Source: Gymnothorax reevesii
Lineage: Eukaryota > Chordata > Actinopteri > Anguilliformes > Muraenidae
DNA: 64,000 nt
Direction of reading: 5' to 3'
NCBI GenBank assembly: GCA_029721435.1
Contig: CM056582.1
Coordinates: forward strand, 37,964,611 to 38,028,610
Shown here: piece by piece, positions 33,323 to 45,970 of the stretch
How positions within the stretch are numbered: the stretch's first letter is position 1
Layout of the letters: each line of letters opens with the position of its first letter
Notes under the pieces: generated by a model
Seen by the model: only the letters and a program-made list of their open reading frames with translations
Database searches by the model: none
What the model was told of the DNA's origin: nothing
Translations under genes and position numbers: made by a program

Positions 33323-33815
33323 ATTGCATGACAAGACTGACTCCTAACAGTGAGCTGTGAGAACTGACAGCGGCTGATCAGTGCCATGTCAAATAACCGC
33401 TGTCATGTTGAGTTAAACAGCCCTGTCATTGAAAAACTCTCATACTCAATCACTCTCCAGATCCAAACTCAGGTGTTTCGACCGTATGGTCAGGCTGAGC
33501 AATGTTAGCCCCTTGACTGATGTTTGGTGAGTTTTTTTCTCAGATTTCAGTGTTAGTAACACCAGCAAGATGATATGAAAAAACACCACCATCACACAAC
33601 TATGCAAAGACTCAAGTCCTCAATCTTTTGATCCGGAGTCAGAAAGCTCCTCCATTAGGTGTCCTTTCATATTAGGTGACATCATTGGGGTTGACTTATG
33701 TTATTCCCTTAAACAAAGCCTTGTGAGTGTTAGTTTCAAGTTTCTGTTGCAGAAACTGTGACCAAGTCGTGTTAACAAGTACCAGCTTAAAAGAAAGTTT
33801 TTGTCCGAGAAACAG

Positions 33816-36800
33816 CTGGCAAGTGACATTAAAAAGCACCAGCACTAAACAACCATGAATGGTCTCCAACTGTCAGTCTTAATACTTGAGTCAACTAAAT
33901 TATCCAATATTTGCCTGATGTATTAGTTCACATGGTCAGGTTGAGTTTTGCTTGTCCCTTGACAGTGGTTTTGTGAGTTTTGTCAAGGTTCTTTCTAAAA
34001 CCGCAGCCAGATAACATGAAAAACCACGACCAGAAGACACTTATGAAGGGACTCAGATCCTCAATGTTCTGGCTCAAAGTCAGAAACCTCACCTATTAGT
34101 TTGCTTTCATACATTACTACTACTATGTTACATTCAAAAGCTCTGTTATTGAACAAGGTATGCTCAATTACCTTATCCAAAATCAGGTGCCCTGTGTATC
34201 GGACCGTAAAAAACAGCTTGCAAATGATATAAACACAAGTGTCAAACAAGCAAGAAGGGACTAAAGTCCTTCGTCTTCAGATCCGTAGTCAGGAATTTCT
34301 CCATTAGGGGCCCTTCATATTAGGTAACATCATATGACTGAATTGCTTTATTGTCATGAAGAAAAGGTTCCAAGTTCTTTAACTGCTTTCTTTTGACGAA
34401 ACAGCTACCAGTTCATATTAACAAGCACCAACTTTAAAGAAAGTTTTTATGTAGGAAATACCGCAAGATACATTAACAAGCACCCCCATGAAACACCCTT
34501 GAAGGTTCTCCAACAATCAATCCAAAGATCAGGGCCATGTTCGAATAGTGTTTTTTGTCACGGAAAGTGGCTAACTTCTAGAAAATGAGCTGGAAGTGTA
34601 TACACGGCAGCCATGAGAAGTGTATTCCAGTTTTGTAAATGTAAAGAAAAGGTGCTTCAATGCTTCCTAACGTATCACCTTTGACATAGGGTACACGAAA
34701 CCATTCTTCATAAAAACAAAGGTGATAACGCCATCCAGCCATTCAGTGTGGCTGAACCATTTAAAGTGACGACCATCCATACGGGCAATCACAAAAAACA
34801 AAGGAACGTGATGGGCAAGAATGGCATGATCAAGTTGGCCAGTAAATGCATTGGATTGTCGTAGCAGCACGGTTGTCTTCCTTAGCCGTTTTGAATTCCC
34901 CTTTACACCTCTCCTTTACCTCATGACATTATCCAATTGTGGTTGAAGAAACGTTTATGGACATTAGAGCATATGACGTCATTTTTTGTCTATTCAAATT
35001 CTGCAGCAAAGTTATATAACTTATCCTTTATATGCCATATGATTAGGTCACACGGTCAGGCTGAATTATACTAGTCCTTTAATTGAAACCTCATGTTTTT
35101 TCAGGTTAATTTTTAAGAAACAGCTGTCTACTTTTAAAATGCACACGCGTTAAAGTATTGTTAAGGGTCTCTTTAATCTTCTGAACCAAGGACTGACACC
35201 TTATCCATTCGATCACACAGTCAGTTTCCATGATGTCAGCTCCATAGAATTAAAAACAGTAAAATGGACGATGTCATGGAGTTGTGGGGATCTGAAGGGA
35301 GCTTAAAATGGCCACCCTTATTGATAAGAAAGTATTCCTATTGTGACACCTGAAAGGGAAGATCATAGAATTCCACAAAGGTTGGCCAGTATATACAAGC
35401 AGCATAGGTAGTTTCACTCAAGTCTGCCCACTCTTTGATGCAATTGTCAGTGCCCTTTTACTACAGTGTTTGAATTCTATGGATAGCTTAAGGGAGTGTC
35501 AGCAGTCTTTTATAATACTATCTCGTATTCACTATTGACACAATAGAGACTTTAAGCAAGGGCGGATTTTGCGACGGCTACGGCACCCGGATATAGATCT
35601 GCAATCCGCTGATCGAGACTGAAGCCGTTGTGCTGGCGTTCTTTGCCGTAGCAGGCTGATCTACCATGGGGAAAGAACCAATCTCACGTGGCCACTACAA
35701 CGCTTGGTTCAGGAGATTGAAAATGTTTTCTATAATTGATTGTGACACACTAAACATTATGTGTTTCAGTGGACTTTTCACACAGACACAGGATACTGTG
35801 TAAATTTCGCTGAGTAAAACCATATGGAACAATTTTCTGCTGCAGGCTATATTCTCCCCTCATCCCAGCATGGCATACGGTACTTAATTTCTCTACCCTA
35901 TAAACATCTATATTTACTCACATGTACATTAGTCTTTCTTCTACTGCTGTGCATGAAAAGTACACATATGATGTATATAAATACACACTCCCATGCACTT
36001 TACCATTCATTCACACTCTGATTAGATGTGTGCTTTAATTGTCAAACTTTACGTCTTTTTAAAATTGAATTGTTCAAAGTAAAGTTTATTAAAAAGATGC
36101 ACATTTCTTTTGGTTATGCTCTGGTCCTGTACTTGGCCTAATGACAATAAATTTGAATATTGTAATCAAATATTAACTGTTTCCCATTTCCCCTAAATCT
36201 ATGACATCTACTCCTTTTGCCAGTGGGAGCAGGACAAATGAGCACTCACACTGAATTAACTACTTTGCTGACAAACCCTGATTAAAATCCACTTTTGTTT
36301 AAAGTCTCTGCTGGATTTGACAGTGACAGCACCAGCACTTGAGACACTTTTTTCCAGGTGCCATAGGCATTGCAAAATCTGCCATTGTTGCTGGTCCAGA
36401 TGAAATGCATAATTCCAACCACGAAGGGACTCGAACCCTCAGTCTTCTGATTTGAAATATGACGCCTTATCCATTAGGCCACGTGGTCATTGCATGACAA
36501 GGCTGACTCCTAACAGTGAGCTGTGAGAACTGACAGCGGTTGATCAGTGCCATGTCAAATAACCGCTGTCATGTTGAGTTAAACAGCCCTGTCATTGAAA
36601 AACTCTCATACTCAATCACTCTCCAGATCCAAACTCAGGTGTTTCGACCGTATGGTCAGGCTGAGCAATGTTAGCCCCTTGACTGAAGTTTGGTGAGTTT
36701 TTTTCTCAGATTTCAGTGTTAGTAACACCAGCAAGATGATATGAAAAAACACCACCATCACACAACTATGCAAAGACTCAAGTCCTCAATCTTTTGATCC

Positions 36801-36981
36801 GGAGTCAGAAAGCTCCTCCATTAGGTGTCCTTTCATATTAGGTGACATCATTGGGGTTGACTTATGTTATTCCCTTAAACAAAGCCTTGTGAGTGTTAGT
36901 TTCAAGTTTCTGTTGCAGAAACTGTGACCAAGTCGTGTTCACAAGTACCAGCTTAAAAGAAAGTTTTTGTCCGAGAAACAG
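33816..36981. repeat. Unit U12 (hybrid e/d)
   Basis: The first ~1,735 bp carry class e markers (aatccaaagatc, atctcgtatt, acaatagaga). From offset ~2,008 on it carries class d markers (ccatatggaac, ctggtcctgt, gtgttcacaag). It reads as a crossover product between an e unit and a d unit. Confidence 0.85.
36416..36488 (-). pseudogene. tRNA pseudogene, anticodon TCA, broken anticodon stem (U12)
   Basis: Like U4 but A20 is kept (ccttatcc on the plus strand). Anticodon stem TCATA/TCAGA with two mismatches, loop TTTCAAA. Promoter boxes intact. Confidence 0.82.
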
Positions 36982-39900
36982 CTGGCAAGTGACATTAAAA
37001 AGCACCAGCACTAAACAACCATGAATGGTCTCCAACTGTCAGTCTTAATACTTGAGTCAACTAAATTATCCAATATTTGCCTGATGTATTAGTTCACATG
37101 GTCAGGTTGAGTTTTGCTTGTCCCTTGACAGTGGTTTTGTGAGTTTTGTCAAGGTTCTTTCTAAAACCGCAGCCAGATAACATGAAAAACCACGACCAGA
37201 AGACACTTATGAAGGGACTCAGATCCTCAATGTTCTGGCTCAAAGTCAGAAACCTCACCTATTAGTTTGCTTTCATACATTACTACTACTATGTTACATT
37301 CAAAAGCTCTGTTATTGAACAAGGTATGCTCAATTACCTTATCCAAAATCAGGTGCCCTGTGTATCGGACCGTAAAAAACAGCTTGCAAATGATATAAAC
37401 ACAAGTGTCAAACAAGCAAGAAGGGACTAAAGTCCTTCGTCTTCAGATCCGTAGTCAGGAATTTCTCCATTAGGGGCCCTTCATATTAGGTAACATCATA
37501 TGACTGAATTGCTTTATTGTCATGAAGAAAAGGTTCCAAGTTCTTTAACTGCTTTCTTTTGACGAAACAGCTACCAGTTCATATTAACAAGCACCAACTT
37601 TAAAGAAAGTTTTTATGTAGGAAATACCGCAAGATACATTAACAAGCACCCCCATGAAACACCCTTGAAGGTTCTCCAACAATCAATCCGAAGATCAGGG
37701 CCATGTTCGAATAGTGTTTTTTGTCACGGAAAGTGGCTAACTTCTAGAAAATGAGCTGGAAGTGTATACACGGCAGCCATGAGAAGTGTATTCCAGTTTT
37801 GTAAATGTAAAGAAAAGGTGCTTCAATGCTTCCTAACGTATCACCTTTGACATAGGGTACACGAAACCATTCTTCATAAAAACAAAGGTGATAACGCCAT
37901 CCAGCCATTCAGTGTGGCTGAACCATTTAAAGTGACGACCATCCATACGGGCAATCACAAAAAACAAAGGAACGTGATGGGCAAGAATGGCATGATCAAG
38001 TTGGCCAGTAAATGCATTGGATTGTCGTAGCAGCACGGTTGTCTTCCTTAGCCGTTTTGAATTCCCCTTTACACCTCTTCCTTTACCTCATGACATTATC
38101 CAATTGTGGTTGAAGAAACGTTTATGGACATTAGAGCATATGACGTCATTTTTTGTCTATTCAAATTCTGCAGCAAAGTTATATAACTTATCCTTTATAT
38201 GCCATATGATTAGGTCACACGGTCAGGCTGAATTATACTAGTCCTTTAATTGAAACCTCATGTTTTTTCAGGTTAATTTTTAAGAAACAGCTGTCTACTT
38301 TTAAAATGCACACGCGTTAAAGTATTGTTAAGGGTCTCTTTAATCTTCTGAACCAAGGACTGACACCTTATCCATTCGATCACACAGTCAGTTTCCATGA
38401 TGTCAGCTCCATAGAATTAAAAACAGTAAAATGGACGATGTCATGGAGTTGTGGGGATCTGAAGGGAGCTTAAAATGGCCACCCTTATTGATAAGAAAGT
38501 ATTCCTATTGTGACACCTGAAAGGGAAGATCATAGAATTCCACAAAGGTTGGCCAGTATATACAAGCAGCATAGGTAGTTTCACTCAAGTCTGCCCACTC
38601 TTTGATGCAATTGTCAGTGCCCTTTTACTACAGTGTTTGAATTCTATGGATAGCTTAAGGGAGTGTCAGCAGACTTTTATAATACTATCTTGTATTCACT
38701 ATTGACACAATAGGGACTTTAAGCAAGGGCGGATTTTGCGACGGCTACGGCACCCGGATATAGATCTGCACTCCGCTGATCGAGACTGAAGCCGTTGTGC
38801 CGGCGTTCTTTGCCGTAGCAGGCTGATCTACCATGGGGAAAGAACCAATCTCACGTGGCCACTACAACGCTTGGTTCAGGAGATTGAAAATGTTTTCTAT
38901 AATTGATTGTGACACACTAAACATTATGTGTTTCAGTGGACTTTTCACACAGACACAGGATACTGTGTAAATTTCGCTGAGTAAAACCATAGTGAACAAT
39001 TTTCTGCTGCAGGCTATATTCTCCCCTCATCCCAGCATGGCATACGGTACTTAATTTCTCTACCCTATAAACATCTATATTTACTCACATGTACATTAGT
39101 CTTTCTTCTACTGCTGTGCATGAAAAGTACACATATGATGTATATAAATGCATACTCCCATGCACTTTACCGTTCATTTACACTCTGATTAGATGTGTGC
39201 TTTAATTGTCAAACTTTACGTCTTTTTAAAATTGAATTGTTCAAAGTAAAGTTTATTAAAAAGATGCACATTTCTTTTGGTTATGCTCTGTTCCTGTACT
39301 TGGCATAATGACAATTAATTTGAATATTGTAATCAAATATTAACTGTTTCCCATTTCCCCTAAATCTATGACATCAACTCCTTTTGCTAGTGGGAGCAGA
39401 ACAAATGAGCACTCACACTGAATTAACTACTTTGCTGACAAACCCTGATTAAAATTCACTTTTGTTTAAAGTCCCTGCTGGATTTGACAGTGACAGCACC
39501 AGCACTTGAGACACTTTTTTCCAGGTGCCATAGGCATTGCAAAATCTGCCATTGTTGCTGGTCCAGATGAAATGCACAATTCCAACCACGAAGGGACTCG
39601 AACCCTCAGTCTTCTGATCCGAAGTCAGACGCCTTATCCATTAGGCCACGTGGTCATTGCATGTCAAGGCTGACTCCTAACAGTGAGCTGTGAGAACTGA
39701 CAGCGGTTGATCAGTGCCATGTCAAATAACCGCTGTCATGTTGAGTTAAACAGCCCTGTCATTGAAAAACTCTCATACTCAATCACTCTCCAGATCCAAA
39801 CTCAGGTGTTTCGACCGTATGGTCAGGCTGAGCAATGTTAGCCCCTTGACTGATGTTTGGTGAGTTTTTTTCTCAGATTTCAGTGTTAGTAACACCAGCA

Positions 39901-40148
39901 AGATGATATGAAAAAACACCACCATCACACAACTATGCAAAGACTCAAGTCCTCAATCTTTTGATCCGGAGTCAGAAAGCTCCTCCATTAGGTGTCCTTT
40001 CATATTAGGTGACATCATTGGGGTTGACTTATGTTATTCCCTTAAACAAAGCCTTGTGAGTGTTAGTTTCAAGTTTCTGTTGCAGAAACTGTGACCAAGT
40101 CGTGTTCACAAGTACCAGCTTAAAAGAAAGTTTTTGTCCGAGAAACAG
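36982..40148. repeat. Unit U13 (class b, 1-bp insertion)
   Basis: One extra T in cacctcttcc (38077-38079) makes the unit 3,167 bp and opens a 74-codon plus-strand frame with a TTG start. I regard that frame as noise. The insertion is shared only with U16. Confidence 0.9.
39583..39655 (-). tRNA. tRNA-Arg-TCG: tRNA-Arg(TCG), canonical (U13)
   Basis: Same 73 bases as U5. Confidence 0.95.
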
Positions 40149-42804
40149 CTGGCAAGTGACATTAAAAAGCACCAGCACTAAACAACCATGAATGGTCTCC
40201 AACTGTCAGTCTTAATACTTGAGTAAACTAAATTATCCAATATTTGCCTGATGTATTAGTTCACATGGTCAGGTTGAGTTTTGCTTGTCCCTTGACAGTG
40301 GTTTTGTGAGTTTTGTCAAGGTTCTTTCTAAAACCGCAGCCAGATAACATGAAAAACCACGACCAGAAGACACTTATGAAGGGACTCAGATCCTCAATGT
40401 TCTGGCTCAAAGTCAGAAACCTCACCTATTAGTTTGCTTTCATACATTACTACTACTATGTTACATTCAAAAGCTCTGTTATTGAACAAGGTATGCTCAA
40501 TTACCTTATCCAAAATCAGGTGCCCTGTGTATCGGACCGTAAAAAACAGCTTGCAAATGATATAAACACAAGTGTCCAACAAGCAAGAAGGGACTAAAGT
40601 CCTTCGTCTTCAGATCCGTAGTCAGGAATTTCTCCATTAGGGGCCCTCATGATCAAGTTGGCCAGTAAATGCATTGGATTGTCGTAGCAGCACGGTTGTC
40701 TTCCTTAGCCGTTTTGAATTCCCCTTTACACCTCTCCTTTACCTCATGACATTATCCAATTGTGGATGAAGAAACGTTTATGGACATTAGAGCATATGAT
40801 GTCATTTTTTGTCTATTCAAATTCTGCAGCAAAGTTATATAACTTATCCTTTATATGCCATATGATTAGGTCACACGGTCAGGCTGAATTATACTAGTCC
40901 TTTAATTGAAACCTCATGTTTTTTCAGGTTAATTTTTAAGAAACAGCTGTCTACTTTTAAAATGCACACGCGTTAAAGTATTGTTAAGGGTCTCTTTAAT
41001 CTTCTGAACCAAGGACTGACACCTTATCCATTCGATCACACAGTCAGTTTCCATGATGTCAGCTCCATAGAATTAAAAACAGTAAAATGGACGATGTCAT
41101 GGAGTTGTGGGGATCTGAAGGGAGCTTAAAATGGCCACCCTTATTGATAAGAAAGTATTCCTATTGTGACACCTGAAAGGGAAGATCATAGAATTCCACA
41201 AAGGTTGGCCAGTATATACAAGCAGCATAGGTAGTTTCACTCAAGTCTGCCCACTCTTTGATGCAATTGTCAGTGCCCTTTTACTACAGCGTTTGAATTC
41301 TATGGATAGCTTAAGGGAGTGTCAGCAGACTTTTATAATACTATCTTGTATTCACTATTGTCACAATAGGGACTTTAAGCAAGGGCGGATTTTGCGACGG
41401 CTACGGCACCCGGATATAGATCTGCACTCCGCTGATCGAGACTGAAGCCGTTGTGCCGGCGTTCTTTGCCGTAGCAGGCTGATCTACCATGGGGAAAGAA
41501 CCAATCTCACGTGGCCACTACAACGCTTGGTTCAGGAGATTGAAAATGTTTTCTATAATTGATTGTGACACACTAAACATTATGTGTTTCAGTGGACTTT
41601 TCACACAGACACAGGATACTGTGTAAATTTCGCTGAGTAAAACCATAGTGAACAATTTTCTGCTGCAGGCTATATTCTCCCCTCATCCCAGCATGGCATA
41701 CGGTACTTAATTTCTCTACCCTATAAACATCTATATTTACTCACATGTACATTAGTCTTTCTTCTACTGCTGTGCATGAAAAGTACACATATGATGTATA
41801 TAAATGCATACTCCCATGCACTTTACCGTTCATTTACACTCTGATTAGATGTGTGCTTTAATTGTCAAACTTTACGTCTTTTTAAAATTGAATTGTTCAA
41901 AGTAAAGTTTATTAAAAAGATGCACATTTCTTTTGGTTATGCTCTGTTCCTGTACTTGGCATAATGACAATAAATTTGAATATTGTAATCAAATATTAAC
42001 TGTTTCCCATTTCCCCTAAATCTATGACATCAACTCCTTTTGCTAGTGGGAGCAGAACAAATGAGCACTCACACTGAATTAACTACTTTGCTGACAAACC
42101 CTGATTAAAATCCACTTTTGTTTAAAGTCTCTGGTGGATTTGACAGTGACAGCACCAGCACTTGAGACACTTTTTTCCAGGTGCCATAGGCATTGCAAAA
42201 TCAGCCATTGTTGCTGTTCCAGATGAAATGCACATTTCCGACCACGAAGGGACTCGAACCCTCAGTCTTCTGATCCGAAGTCAGACGCCTTATCCATTAG
42301 GCCACATAGTCATTGCATGACAAGATTGACTCCTAACAGTGAGCTGAGAGACCTGACAGCGGTTGATCAGTGCCATGTCAAATAACCGCTGTCATGTTGA
42401 GTTAAACAGCCCTGTCATTGAAAAACTCTCATACTCAATCACTCTCCAGATCCAAACTCAGGTGTTTCGACCGTATGGTCAGGCTGAGCAATGTTAGCCC
42501 CTTGACTGATGTTTGGTGAGTTTTTTTCTCAGATTTCAGTGTTAGTAACACCAGCAAGATGATATGAAAAAACACCACCATCACACAACTATGCAAAGAC
42601 TCAAGTCCTCAATCTTTTGATCCGGAGTCAGAAAGCTCCTCCATTAGGTGTCCTTTCATATTAGGTGACATCATTGGGGTTGACTTATGTTATTCCCTTA
42701 AACAAAGCCTTGTGAGTGTTAGTTTCAAGTTTCTGTTGCAGAAACTGTGACCAAGTCGTGTTAACAAGTACCAGCTTAAAAGAAAGTTTTTGTCCGAGAA
42801 ACAG
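40149..42804. repeat. Unit U14 (hybrid g/a)
   Basis: The 5' half has the 510-bp deletion (junction 40647|40648) and the g markers. The 3' part has a markers (ctctggtggattt, cacattt before the tRNA, acatagtc, gagacctg). The tRNA anticodon is TCG rather than the TCA of other a-type ends. Confidence 0.88.
42239..42311 (-). tRNA. tRNA-Arg-TCG: tRNA-Arg(TCG), class-a acceptor (U14)
   Basis: Has the GACTATG acceptor of the class a copies but anticodon TCG, and the 3' strand CGTGGTC gives a true G1-C72 pair. All stems pair. It looks like the state from which the TCA copies of U3, U8, U19 and U21 arose by one base change in the anticodon. Confidence 0.9.
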
Positions 42805-45800
42805 CTGGCAAGTGACATTAAAAAGCACCAGCACTAAACAACCATGAATGGTCTCCAACTGTCAGTCTTAATACTTGAGTCAACTAAATTATCCAATATT
42901 TGCCTGATGTATTAGTTCACATGGTCAGGTTGAGTTTTGCTTGTCCCTTGACAGTGGTTTTGTGAGTTTTGTCAAGGTTCTTTCTAAAACCGCAGCCAGA
43001 TAACATGAAAAACCACGACCAGAAGACACTTATGAAGGGACTCAGATCCTCAATGTTCTGGCTCAAAGTCAGAAACCTCACCTATTAGTTTGCTTTCATA
43101 CATTACTACTACTATGTTACATTCAAAAGCTCTGTTATTGAACAAGGTATGCTCAATTACCTTATCCAAAATCAGGTGCCCTGTGTATCGGACCGTAAAA
43201 AACAGCTTGCAAATGATATAAACACAAGTGTCAAACAAGCAAGAAGGGACTAAAGTCCTTCGTCTTCAGATCCGTAGTCAGGAATTTCTCCATTAGGGGC
43301 CCTTCATATTAGGTAACATCATATGACTGAATTGCTTTATTGTCATGAAGAAAAGGTTCCAAGTTCTTTAACTGCTTTCTTTTGACGAAACAGCTACCAG
43401 TTCATATTAACAAGCACCAACTTTAAAGAAAGTTTTTATGTAGGAAATACCGCAAGATACATTAACAAGCACCCCCATGAAACACCCTTGAAGGTTCTCC
43501 AACAATCAATCCGAAGATCAGGGCCATGTTGGAATAGTGTTTTTTGTCACGGAAAGTGGCTAACTTCTAGAAAATGAGCTGGAAGTGTATACACGGCAGC
43601 CATGAGAAGTGTATTCCAGTTTTGTAAATGTAAAGAAAAGGTGCTTCAATGCTTCCTAACGTATCACCTTTGACATAGGGTACACGAAACCATTCTTCAT
43701 AAAAACAAAGGTGATAACGCCATCCAGCCATTCAGTGTGGCTGAACCATTTAAAGTGACGACCATCCATACGGGCAATCACAAAAAACAAAGGAACGTGA
43801 TGGGCAAGAATGGCATGATCAAGTTGGCCAGTAAATGCATTGGATTGTCGTAGCAGCACGGTTGTCTTCCTTAGCCGTTTTGAATTCCCCTTTACACCTC
43901 TCCTTTACCTCATGACATTATCCAATTGTGGTTGAAGAAACGTTTATGGACATTAGAGCATATGACGTCATTTTTTGTCTATTCAAATTCTGCAGCAAAG
44001 TTATATAACTTATCCTTTATATGCCATATGATTAGGTCACACGGTCAGGCTGAATTATACTAGTCCTTTAATTGAAACCTCATGTTTTTTCAGGTTAATT
44101 TTTAAGAAACAGCTGTCTACTTTTAAAATGCACACGCGTTAAAGTATTGTTAAGGGTCTCTTTAATCTTCTGAACCAAGGACTGACACCTTATCCATTTG
44201 ATCACACAGTCAGTTTCCATGATGTCAGCTCCATAGAATTAAAAACAGTAAAATGGACGATGTCATGGAGTTGTGGGGATCTGAAGGGAGCTTAAAATGG
44301 CCACCCTTATTGATAAGAAAGTATTCCTATTGTGACACCTGAAAGGGAAGATCATAGAATTCCACAAAGGTTGGCCAGTATATACAAGCAGCATAGGTAG
44401 TTTCACTCAAGTCTGCCCACTCTTTGATGCAATTGTCAGTGCCCTTTTACTACAGTGTTTGAATTCTATGTATAGCTTAAGGGAGTGTCAGCAGTCTTTT
44501 ATAATACTATCTTGTATTCACTATTGACACAATAGGGACTTTAAGCAAGGGCGGATTTTGCGACGGCTACGGCACCCGGATATAGATCTGCACTCCGCTG
44601 ATCGAGACTGAAGCCGTTGTGCTGGCGTTCTTTGCCGTAGCAGGCTGATCTACCATGGGGAAAGAACCAATCTCACGTGGCCACTACAACGCTTGGTTCA
44701 GGAGATTGAAAATGTTTTCTATAATTGATTGTGACACACTAAACATTATGTGTTTCAGTGGACTTTTCACACAGACACAGGATACTGTGTAAATTTCGCT
44801 GAGTAAAACCATATGGAACAATTTTCTGCTGCAGGCTATATTCTCCCCTCATCCCAGCATGGCATACGGTACTTAATTTCTCTACCCTATAAACATCTAT
44901 ATTTACTCACATGTACATTAGTCTTTCTTCTACTGCTGTGCATGAAAAGTACACATATGATGTATATAAATACACACTCCCATGCACTTTACCATTCATT
45001 CACACTCTGATTAGATGTGTGCTTTAATTGTCAAACTTTACGTCTTTTTAAAATTGAATTGTTCAAAGTAAAGTTTATTAAAAAGATGCACATTTCTTTT
45101 GGTTATGCTCTGGTCCTGTACTTGGCATAATGACAATAAATTTGAATATTGTAATCAAATATTAACTGTTTCCCATTTCCCCTAAATCTATGACATCTAC
45201 TCCTTTTGCCAGTGGGAGCAGGACAAATGAGCACTCACACTGAATTAACTACTTTGCTGACAAACCCTGATTAAAATCCACTTTTGTTTAAAGTCTCTGC
45301 TGGATTTGACAGTGACAGCACCAGCACTTGAGACACTTTTTTCCAGGTGCCATAGGCATTGCAAAATCTGCCATTGTTGCTGGTCCAGATGAAATGCATA
45401 ATTCCAACCACGAAGGGACTCGAACCCTCAGTCTTCTGATTTGAAATATGACGCCTTAACCATTAGGCCACGTGGTCATTGCATGACAAGGCAGACTCCT
45501 AACAGTGAGCTGTGAGAACTGACAGCGGTTGATCAGTGCCATGTCAAATAACCGCTGTCATGTTGAGTTAAACAGCCCTGTCATTGAAAAACTCTCATAC
45601 TCAATCACTCTCCAGATCCAAACTCAGGTGTTTCGACCGTATGGTCAGGCTGAGCAATGTTAGCCCCTTGACTGAAGTTTGGTGAGTTTTTTTCTCAGAT
45701 TTCAGTGTTAGTAACACCAGCAAGATGATATGAAAAAACACCACCATCACACAACTATGCAAAGACTCAAGTCCTCAATCTTTTGATCCGGAGTCAGAAA

Positions 45801-45970
45801 GCTCCTCCATTAGGTGTCCTTTCATATTAGGTGACATCATTGGGGTTGACTTATGTTATTCCCTTAAACAAAGCCTTGTGAGTGTTAGTTTCAAGTTTCT
45901 GTTGCAGAAACTGTGACCAAGTCGTGTTCACAAGTACCAGCTTAAAAGAAAGTTTTTGTCCGAGAAACAG
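42805..45970. repeat. Unit U15 (class d)
   Basis: Full class d unit resembling U4 and U9 (tatgtatagc, ccttaaccatt in the tRNA), but with ctgcaggctatat. It directly follows an a-type end, as d does in the five-unit block. Confidence 0.9.
45405..45477 (-). pseudogene. tRNA pseudogene, anticodon TCA, broken anticodon stem (U15)
   Basis: Same sequence as the U4 and U9 copies, including loss of A20. Confidence 0.82.

Larger units (their letters stand above)
18487..33815. repeat. Five-unit higher-order block 2 (e a d b g)
   Basis: U7-U11. It is 15,329 bp because of the 9-bp duplication in U11. Co-linearity with block 1 is lost from about 33068 on, where U11 resembles U17 instead of U6. Confidence 0.9.
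31151..33815. repeat. Unit U11 (class g, deletion plus 9-bp duplication)
   Basis: Has the 510-bp deletion (junction 31649|31650) and a 9-bp tandem duplication at 33068-33085. It differs from U6 in the last ~750 bp (acttgtttcc, ccattagg) and matches U17 there. Confidence 0.92.
33816..42804. repeat. Three-unit higher-order block 3 (e/d, b, g/a; 8,989 bp)
   Basis: U12-U14. The length equals the five-unit block minus two full units (15,320 - 6,332 = 8,988) plus the extra T in U13. Positions recur 8,989 bp on in the next block. Confidence 0.88.

Noticed and set aside
38017..38241. Plus-strand 74-codon frame in U13 and U16
   Set aside because: TTG start and opened only by the 1-bp insertion at ~38078.
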